A stretch of DNA of 64,000 nt, from assembly GCA_003342815.1 (NCBI GenBank), contig PTEX01000032.1, positions 2,343,665 through 2,407,664 of the forward strand, read 5' to 3'. The position numbers and the translations under genes are program-made. How positions within the stretch are numbered: position 1 is the first letter of the stretch; each line of letters starts with the position of its first letter. This document shows, piece by piece, positions 58,501 to 64,000 of this stretch. The notes below the pieces were generated by a model. The model saw only the letters and a program-made list of their open reading frames with translations, was not told the DNA's origin and ran no database searches. This DNA comes from Eudromia elegans. Lineage: Eukaryota; Chordata; Aves; Tinamiformes; Tinamidae.

Positions 58501-58630
58501 GCTGATCTGAGAGGTGCCGGTAAACTCTTTCACGTGCGAGGAAGCACGCAATGCAAACGGTACGGCGGCTGGATGCTGCCAGGATCTGGTCGGACATGCG
58601 CAGCCTCTGTGGTCTGGCTGTAGAAGACAT
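34417..58630 (-). CDS. ENOX2: ENOX2, ecto-NOX disulfide-thiol exchanger 2
   Basis: ENOX2 is a cell-surface, copper-binding protein credited with alternating hydroquinone oxidase and protein disulfide-thiol exchange activities. Fourteen exons (34417-56978) join in phase into 660 codons plus stop, and a further likely N-terminal exon lies at 58489-58630. Order of parts: N-terminal basic stretch (SKKRKRAN), PTAWATAMNNLGMAPMG, the proline-rich DFDPALGMMTGIPPINP, one RRM with RNP2 VFVGGL and RNP1 KKNFCHIRF, then a long coiled-coil region, and the C-terminal FLHVHPFG and GVGASLEKRWKFCGF. NGTEQII and MVDKALYLSG fit ENOX2 rather than ENOX1 as I recall them. Human ENOX2 is 610 residues; the bird form is longer because of the N-terminal extension and a 19-residue insert. 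Upstream exons may lie beyond the right edge. Confidence 0.95.
36542..36627 (-). CDS. ENOX2: ENOX2 exon with the HVHPFG segment
   Basis: This 86-nt exon encodes IISTFLHVHPFGASIEYICS and YLQRLDSK. The His-Val-His of HVHPFG is a proposed copper ligand in the human protein and is retained. Confidence 0.96.
37335..37443 (-). CDS. ENOX2: ENOX2 exon, cysteine-containing variable segment
   Basis: This 109-nt exon encodes ESSTSRICACSQEKECPAEK, then TVSSSPVKSEREALLV. The first half diverges from the human sequence while SSPVKSEREALLVG is almost unchanged. Confidence 0.95.
38570..38626 (-). CDS. ENOX2: ENOX2 in-frame 19-codon exon
   Basis: This 57-nt open exon in phase 0 encodes QSLADEEDKERDAIDGQGN, between a TATAG acceptor behind a pyrimidine-rich stretch and a GTAAGT donor. 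Neighbouring exons join equally well without it. I do not recall a matching segment in human ENOX1 or ENOX2, so it may be an optional exon. It is strongly acidic. Confidence 0.6.
38665..38752. repeat. A/T-rich inverted repeat with (TA), (CA) and (TC) blocks
   Basis: The left arm runs through CA, TTCTCTCTCT and TA blocks, and the right arm returns through TA, AGAGAGAA and TG/TA blocks. The two arms are complementary over most of about 30 bases, so the stretch can form a hairpin or cruciform. It lies just upstream of the 19-codon exon in transcription direction. Confidence 0.85.
39164..39271 (-). CDS. ENOX2: ENOX2 coiled-coil exon (HLLKVQ)
   Basis: This 108-nt exon encodes HLLKVQDEYKKREAELEKVR and EDKLKIETLLETLKEQ. 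The heptad-like leucine and charged pattern indicates a coiled coil, as in the human protein. Confidence 0.95.
40096..40277 (-). CDS. ENOX2: ENOX2 coiled-coil exon (EALKEENDSLRWQLD)
   Basis: This 182-nt exon encodes LVSQVEALKEENDSLRWQLD, AYRNEVELLKQEQGKASRDE and DTTKEQQLKLLQQALQGMQQ. It closely matches the human segment, with KASRDEDTT replacing KVHREDDPN. Confidence 0.97.
41088..41108 (+). repeat. Poly(A) run of 21
   Basis: A pure A tract lies in an ENOX2 intron. Similar runs occur at 40769-40788, 43052-43070 and 46946-46963. None is preceded by a recognisable retrocopy. Confidence 0.9.
41455..41569 (-). CDS. ENOX2: ENOX2 acidic exon (region of the human EEMTE motif)
   Basis: This 115-nt exon encodes EIRNIHNDELMGIRREEEME and MSDEEIEDPAEMKETEES. 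Human ENOX2 reads SDDEIEEMTETKETEE here, so the EEMTE motif, proposed as the quinone and inhibitor site of human ENOX2, is not preserved. Confidence 0.95.
41570..46580 (-). other. ENOX2: ENOX2 intron of about 5 kb
   Basis: This intron holds one CR1 tail (43530-43628), A-runs, and no recognised exon. Open frames of 60-118 codons on either strand here have no known domain. Confidence 0.75.
43530..43628 (-). mobile_element. CR1 LINE 3'-end fragment
   Basis: AATCATAGAATACTTAAGGT, then TTGGAAGAGACCTCTAGAGG and CATCTAGTCCAATCCCC on the plus strand are the reverse complement of a CR1 tail. The copy is about 100 bp and lies in ENOX2 sense orientation. Confidence 0.88.
46581..46687 (-). CDS. ENOX2: ENOX2 exon (IVAVYHSASKQKAWDHF)
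   Basis: This 107-nt exon encodes EQIVAVYHSASKQKAWDHFT and KAQRKNISVWCKQAE, with all 35 residues matching the human protein as I remember it. The donor is the weaker GTTGGT. Confidence 0.97.
47625..47712 (+). repeat. Possible MIR-like ancient SINE remnant
   Basis: TTGCTCTGGAATCTGAAAGA, CCCAGGTTCAAA and TGTATGAC...TAACTTAAGTT follow the order of conserved MIR SINE segments (GCTCTGGAGCCAGA, CTGGGTTCAAAT, TGTGTGACC, TACTTAACCT). The copy is old and diverged; no alignment score is available. Confidence 0.4.
48125..48337 (-). CDS. ENOX2: ENOX2 exon (DTKFSEAVQTLLTWIERG)
   Basis: This 213-nt exon encodes DTKFSEAVQTLLTWIERGEV, NRRTANNFYSMIQSANSHIR and RLVNEKATHEKEMEEAKEKF to GILVQ. The donor GTGAGT splits the Phe codon that is completed in the next exon. 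Confidence 0.97.
48574..48807 (-). CDS. ENOX2: ENOX2 exon with the end of the RRM and an Arg-rich helix
   Basis: This 234-nt exon encodes YRIRLGSSTDKKDTGRLHVD, FAQARDDLYEWECKQRMLAR and EERHRRRLEEERFRPPSPPP to IVAEKLK. It closes the RRM (LHVDFAQARDD) and continues with a charged helix and a short proline run. The donor is GTCAGT. Confidence 0.97.
49752..49958 (-). CDS. ENOX2: ENOX2 RRM exon
   Basis: This 207-nt exon encodes LPPPATRERPPGCKTVFVGG, LPENGTEQIIMEVFEQCGEV and IAIRKSKKNFCHIRFAEEFM to YLS. RNP2 (VFVGGL) and RNP1 (KKNFCHIRF) of the RNA-recognition motif are both intact. Confidence 0.98.
51015..51170 (-). CDS. ENOX2: ENOX2 proline-rich exon
   Basis: This 156-nt exon encodes FDPALGMMTGIPPINPMMPG, LGIVPPPIPPDMPAVKEIIH and CKSCTLFPPNP. 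At the junction the codon becomes CAT (His), where the human protein has Asn (NPNLPPPATRER). Confidence 0.96.
51341..51369 (+). repeat. T11-G14 homopolymer junction
   Basis: Eleven T are followed directly by fourteen G and then AGGG, in an ENOX2 intron. The G run could support a G-quadruplex and is prone to assembly or polymerase error. Confidence 0.9.
51371..53148 (-). other. ENOX2: ENOX2 intron
   Basis: About 1.8 kb of intron carries no recognised repeat or exon. Confidence 0.75.
53149..53280 (-). CDS. ENOX2: ENOX2 exon (PMSDPTAWATAMNNLGM)
   Basis: This 132-nt exon encodes GSRNLSLDSVPMGLPMSDPT, then AWATAMNNLGMAPMGMTGQP and LLP. Human ENOX2 has LNVDSTAMTLPMSDPTAWAT here, so the second half is strongly conserved. 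Confidence 0.97.
53281..56834 (-). other. ENOX2: ENOX2 intron of about 3.5 kb
   Basis: It contains a plus-strand CR1 tail (54895-55055) and a short GA-rich run near 55340-55360. No coding exon was recognised. Confidence 0.75.
54895..55055 (+). mobile_element. CR1 LINE 3'-end fragment
   Basis: GCACTGGAACAGGTTGCCCA and GAGGTTGTGAAGTCTCCATT are typical of CR1 ORF2 near its end. The fragment ends CAGAGGTCCCTTCAAACCTC, the conserved tail, and lies antisense to ENOX2. Confidence 0.9.
56835..56978 (-). CDS. ENOX2: ENOX2 upstream exon with a basic KKRKR motif
   Basis: This 144-nt exon encodes LNPLPFDPANNNKPLQFSNA, TGPRVSESPAENGGDPSKKR and KRANIPP. It is in phase with the following exon, has a TTTCAG acceptor and a GTAAAC donor, and lies upstream of the part homologous to the canonical human N terminus. 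KKRKR resembles a nuclear localisation signal. Assignment to ENOX2 rests on phase, position and coding character. Confidence 0.8.
57190..58160 (-). mobile_element. CR1 LINE fragment with decayed ORF2 C-terminal region
   Basis: At about 970 bp this is the longest CR1 copy in the window. Its minus strand encodes CR1-type residues such as LKFNKGKLKVLHLERN, SSSAEKDLGVLVNNRV and RDMELLEQVQ in one frame at 57620-58054, then loses the frame towards the 3' end at 57190. It lies in an ENOX2 intron in gene-sense orientation. The reverse transcriptase core is missing, so it is inactive. Confidence 0.93.
58489..58630 (-). CDS. ENOX2: Likely ENOX2 N-terminal exon
   Basis: The minus strand carries an open frame with two candidate starts (ATG at 58628-58630 and 58595-58597). 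It encodes MSSTARPQRLRMSDQILAAS and a cysteine-containing stretch ending HLSDQLGDR, then a GTAAAC donor. It joins in phase to 56978, giving DRGLNPLPFDP. The 130 bp hold about nine CpGs in a CpG-poor intron, which suggests constraint. I do not recognise the peptide; transcript support is needed to confirm it. Confidence 0.5.
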
Positions 58631-61600
58631 CCTCGCACACAAGCACTCAGCATTAGCCAAGAGCTGAACGTTAATGTATGCCACTTAGGGGAGTACTTTT
58701 GAAAACACAAATGAGCAAAGGTAGCTATTTGCTCCAATGACTTCCTTTTAAGTTGAGATAGGGTGTTTGCTTATGCTCTGAGGTACAGGAGAAGCACTTC
58801 CACGCTCCATGTGCGCACTCCACGCTGATGGCTTCATTGGCAAGACAATAGCCTCCAGCACAACAATAATAGGCAGAAATAATGGAAAATTGCTCAAGTC
58901 CTTCGCAAAATTTTAAGTCTTCATTAACATCCTTTGGAAAAAGAGGCCATTTAGCTTTAGGCCAGAGCTCTATGGTGTACCATGGGAGTTTCCACACCTA
59001 CACAGCAACACCACAGACAGTTAATCCATGCATCAAGCCATAAGCAACAGCCTGAATCAGTCTTAACAGCTAATGCAAGACCAGAGAGGAGGTAGCCCTG
59101 CTGCCAGCTGCCCCAAGCACCCCTTCCACCCACACCAGCCCCGGGGCTTGCAAGAACCTCCCATGAGCAGATTCAACTCACTATCCTGGCAGAAGAGAAC
59201 ATTCCTGTTAGGAAGTAGATAGCTTTTGGGTTAGGGCTGGAGCCTTCTCTGAGCCACTTAGATAATTTTCTGCTATGATTATTATATCTCAAACAGACCT
59301 ACAAATACTTCTAAGCACTTTGCATAAGCTCCCATAACCCTGGCCATACAGCACCTCCCCATGGAAAAACCAAGTCTATCCAGGCCTCCAGTTCTTTACT
59401 TGGACATACTTATATCAAAGCAGTCACATAAGTTCTAATATTATGTCACTCAAGTCAAAGCAAATCTTCCTTGCAAGAGAAGGTCTTTTGCAGAGTTAAA
59501 ATAACTTCAGGCTTAAAAGCAGTACTGCCAACATTCCTATTGATATTATTTTGAAAATTTAGGCTATTCCAAACAAATTCACTGCTACTTTAAGTAAATA
59601 TATAAATAAGTTTTCTTGGAATTAAAAAGGTAAACCAACACAAAATACTGAAGTAGACAGACTTAGTGTTAATTTACATGGTACAAAGAAAATACAAAAG
59701 GGTTGTCAGTAACAAAAGTATATAAAACCCTTAAAAAGTGGCCACAAGTTAAACACCTATCTAGATGTCGTGTTGTCAAGGGATGAAGCCCCCATGCCAG
59801 GGACTTAGTGTGCTGCTATACTCTGTACTCTAGGCAAGACAAAGGTGACAGAAGTCCTGCTGAAAACCACACAGAGCAGGATCAAGTCAAAACATGACAA
59901 GGAATATTTAACTGTTGTGACATTGTCAGAAGAAATAAAAAGGTGACTTGAAAAAGCAACTACTTTTTAGAGCTACATCTAAATCTTGAAGAGGCAGATA
60001 TTACAAGAATAATGTAAAAGCAAAAGCAAGTTTCTTACTCAGAAGCCAGAGAGCAGGATTCAGGTAACTATTGTGTCTATGGGCCTGCAGGAGAAGATCA
60101 GGCCATACTAGTCTCTCTTTACAACCAAACACCAAGCTATCTGCACAGTCCCAGCTTAGAGTCCAAGCCTTCTCTAGTCAAGGAACATCTAAATCAAGCC
60201 ACATTTGGTCAAGGGAACTATGCCATAGGTAGCAATAACAACTCACTGCTGGGCAAGTTGTTCTCTCTACAGTACATCTAAGCCCTCATGTTGCCTAAAA
60301 ACATATAGAACAAATAATATTATAAACAACATTTTTGTTACTGATCTTTGTCTCTACAGTAATTTCAATGTACAACAGCCTGGCTCATTAATATGACACT
60401 CCTTTTTTGGGTCCAAACACTGATTTTAAGTAAACCACGTACAAAAGTGTCAGGTGTTCACCAAAGATCACAGCAAAACACTCTACAGCTTAAGCACAAT
60501 GACACGGCATCCCACAAACACTCAGGACGACAAACAAGAGACACTGTTCACATATAATCACCTTCTAGTTTTCCCAGCTTTGCAAACAGAAGGTTTCAGA
60601 TTGGTTACTAGAATGAAGCACCCTCCTTCCTGATAAAGAAAAGCAGTAGCTAGAACCAGAAACCAAAGTACAACAAATAAACAGAGCAAGAGAAAAGGAG
60701 GTGCCTAAGATAGCAAGGAGAAGTTTTGCCAGTGGGCTGGAAACATCCCTGGGCATTGAAAGCTTTCAGGAACATAGTCACAAGGTGCAGTACCCACTTA
60801 TTCCAGGCAAAACATGACATAAAACCCCTCACAAATTATCTAAACCCATCTTAGAGAGTAGACTACTCCTCTCTGAAGGGTAGATGGAGAAGTCATATTA
60901 AGTCATATGAACAAATTATAGTTCAGGAGTTGCTTCGAAGCTAGGTGAAGTCCAGTGACATGAACAACCATCTAAAGGACAAGAACACATCCAGCTCAGC
61001 ACAACTTCACCAAATCCATTTTTGACCACCAAGAGCTGACCATCCATGCGAAGAGCTGTGAGAGACACAGGCAGAACACAGCAAATGCACAAAAAAGATA
61101 AATAACTAGACCCTGCAATCCTGGCAAAACAAGCCACAGGCTTACTCCAGCCACTTCACAGATATTCCACTTAAAGAAAATAATTATTTATGGACACTCC
61201 ATTAAGCATAATCTGATACGTTCTCTAACAGATGCAACATTTGATCCCCAGACGTGAATGTAGCAGCATTTTTGTGCTGGTATAAATTCATGGTGTCAGA
61301 TTAATGGTCAGCTGTGAACACAGTGCATGCATGGCACCAGGTCTGGGAAGCCAGACCTAGATTCATCGTGTGATCAAGTCACAGTTTAAGCTCTGTTGCT
61401 GCAATTTTATTCTGTTTTCTAAACAAAGCCATATAAAATCAGAGATAAAATCCTTATTTGGCTCCTGCTGGGGGGCTTTGGGAATTTGTTTGGTTTGGAT
61501 TTGCTGTTTTTCTTCCAACTCAAACCACGTAACTGTCATGTCCTACAGAATAATCCCAAAATAGCTACATCACATAAAGATGGAAATGGGAAAAAAAGAA

Positions 61601-64000
61601 TTATTACAGCGCTCACAGGTTTCCAGAATAAGGTTCACTTTCCTACAGCCTTTTCCCCAATCATTACATTGGAGACAAATGATGTACTTTCCATGATAAT
61701 GTTGAGGTGGCCAATATCCCTCCCAGTGCTCACAGGAAGGAAAGGTTTAAGGAGTAAAAATGCTATTACTTCAGTACAAGGTTGCAAACACACCAGGTGA
61801 AGACAGAAGGAATGTTAGCACCCTGACTGTATAAATTATTTCCAATTCATTGCGTTTTTCTTCTAAATCTCTCATTTCCCAACACAGGAATGGCTTTAGA
61901 GCTACCCTTCTCATTGCACATACTGTTTTATTATGTCTATAGACATCTTCAAAAAGGTAAAAACTTGGTTTGCTTGGTTTTAAAGCTCATCTTTTACATC
62001 TATAATTTAGCAACTAAATGCAAAGTACATGCTGTGTCTGCTCTGGAAGTAAAGCATGCTATCTTACTTCAGTAGATTCAGACTAGATTTCCATAAGTTA
62101 GCCAGATGAATCAACCAATACAGCTATTCAGACTGTTCACAGCATAAGTACTTTTCCTTTGCTCTAATCTAAACAAAGCATCCTTGGCTATTTGGAGGTG
62201 GTCGACTTGGGAAGGAAGGATGTAAGCTCTCTGAAGAGTCAACTTGGAAAAGCAGAAATAAGTAAAGCCAATAAACTGTAATGAAGTGCAATGCAGAAGC
62301 CAAAAGAAAATAGGGCTTTTGATGAACATTCGACTACTGTCAGCCATTCGAGAGAGCCACATAGGCACTAGTTTTAATCAGTCTCTCCAAGGATTTTAAG
62401 GATAACCTTCTTCTATCATAAATTGTCACAATTGCAGGGAGAGAACCCATTAACTGGGCTAGAAGATGCCTTAATTTCCTTAAAAAAAAGAACCAAAACA
62501 AAAGTGATATTAAAGATAAGTAAGAAATAATTATCAATAAGGTTTCCCATTCCTGGGAACGGCATTTTTCTGTGGATCTTTACATCTGGCAGTAGATGAC
62601 AAGTTGCACTTATTTGCATTTTAAAGCATATGGCAGTCACCTGCCAGTACTTAATAGCACAAATACTGCACAGATTTGCGTAGCACTTCAGGCAGACAAC
62701 GATTTGGGTCAGGGCTGATGCTATATATGGCTGTAGCTTTCACAGCACAGGTTTAGAAAGGGCCTGAACAGAGACAGAAAAGATCTGAATGTTCCAGGCA
62801 TAAATCAAGGCAAGTATCTATCCTTACCCTGGACCCTGTGCCAGGGTGTTGACAGTACTTGATTTTCCAACTACAAGCTCCCACAGACATAACTTCATCA
62901 TTTAGTTTTAATCTGCACTAAAAATCTGGGGAGGGGGGGGGGGGGAAAAATCTTATTTTTAATCGAAAAGCATTGTTTTTACAGATAATTCATATTACCA
63001 CAAGCTGAACATGCTGGCAACATTTCTATGTGGAAGGTGAATTTGTGCAGCTTATTGTACATGGATTCTTCTGGCAGGACCACCGAAAACAGTGCCTCAA
63101 CAGAGTTTACACTATGCGATTTTTGCAAGAGAAACTTTCTTGATAGGTTTACAAACATTCAACTAAGTGACAGCACAAGCTCTGTCCACAGGTATGTGCT
63201 TTAGCTTGCACTGTACAGTAATTCTGTACTGCTGTCATTTGGACTCTCCAGTGTTTCCTGATGTCCATCTAGTTAATAAAAAACAAACGCAGAGGTACAC
63301 AGATTCATGCCTCCAAAACTCAAAGAAACTAAAAATAAAATAAAATGCAAACCATATCCTACCTTCTAAAAGCACTTTTTTAATCTCACATTTCAATAGT
63401 GTTTGTTTATATCTTACAAGACCGACCAAGCTTCTATTTCACTCTAAACAGGGAGAACTTAACTGAGCTTGCACAGGTTTTATTACAAATACAGTTTCAC
63501 CTTTTGCCAACATTGGCAAATATCTGAAATAAGGATTGTTCAACCTGAATAGGACTCCCATTTTTGCATGTTTAGGAAAGCAAGATAGAAAAACTGGATA
63601 CCAAACTGCCGTCTACTTGTTTCAAGGTCTAAAGGAACACACTTCAGAAGAAACTGAACTACCTAAGAGACTTCAAATTGCAACAATCACACAGAAGAAA
63701 GGACAATGACATGGAAAGAAGAAAAACAACAAAGCTCTTAAGTCGCATTTTGATGAGAAATATTTGCTTTCCGAGTTGACCTCCCAAGTCAGAAATCACA
63801 GTAAACACTGTGCATTCTTTTCTACTCTCAGCTTAAATATCACGGTCAGAGCTTTATAATCTCCAGTTTAGCAGATAAGCACTTTGCATAGATTTCCAGG
63901 CACGCTGAAGTGGTAGTCATGCTTTCACAGCTACCTTGTCAATCCTATATAATCTCATATTTCAACAATGCTCACCTTGAAAACATCAGGGACAAACACA
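58631..64000 (-). other. Region upstream of the recognised ENOX2 exons
   Basis: About 5.4 kb of AT-rich sequence, probably a 5' ENOX2 intron. It includes a G-rich run (62929-62945). I recognised no exon, promoter-type CpG island, RNA gene or transposon here, so the ENOX2 promoter is most likely beyond the right edge. Confidence 0.6.

Overview
The window looks like a bird nuclear genome. It is AT-rich, with intron-split vertebrate genes, one strong CpG island near 9.75-11.3 kb, and several fragments of CR1 non-LTR retrotransposon (the typical avian LINE), oriented both ways. No bacterial-type features are present. The exact species cannot be told from the sequence.

Three protein genes were found, all on the minus strand and tandem, so they read right to left. 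(1) Positions 1-10590: the 5' part of FMR1 (fragile X ribonucleoprotein). It has the promoter/CpG island, coding exon 1 (10265-10315) and exons 2-4 (2339-2391, 1286-1379, 333-404). The rest lies beyond the left edge. (2) About 17565-31000: a RhoGAP gene of the ARHGAP6/ARHGAP36 family, called ARHGAP36 because it sits next to ENOX2. Ten coding exons could be phased exactly into one reading frame, plus a likely 5' leader exon. (3) About 33180-58630 and probably beyond the right edge: ENOX2 (ecto-NOX disulfide-thiol exchanger 2). Fourteen exons join into an open frame of 660 codons plus stop, and a plausible extra N-terminal exon lies at 58.5 kb.

Exon borders were set by reading splice sites by hand and checking that codon phase carries across every junction. 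Between the exons are introns and spacers holding CR1 fragments, a few simple repeats, one A/T-rich inverted repeat, and two possible decayed tRNA-derived SINE remnants.

The genes are not known to share one pathway: FMR1 is an RNA-binding translational regulator, ARHGAP36 belongs to Rho/PKA signalling, and ENOX2 is a surface oxidase-like protein with an RRM. Their tight packing differs from human, where FMR1 (Xq27) is many megabases from ENOX2/ARHGAP36 (Xq26). The most useful observations are: the RhoGAP keeps the catalytic arginine finger that mammalian ARHGAP36 has lost; ENOX2 has an in-frame 19-codon exon and lacks the EEMTE motif of the human protein; and the FMR1 promoter keeps mammal-like E-box, FOX-like and start-site modules while its 5' UTR lacks a sense CGG repeat. 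No wholly new biological system was recognised.
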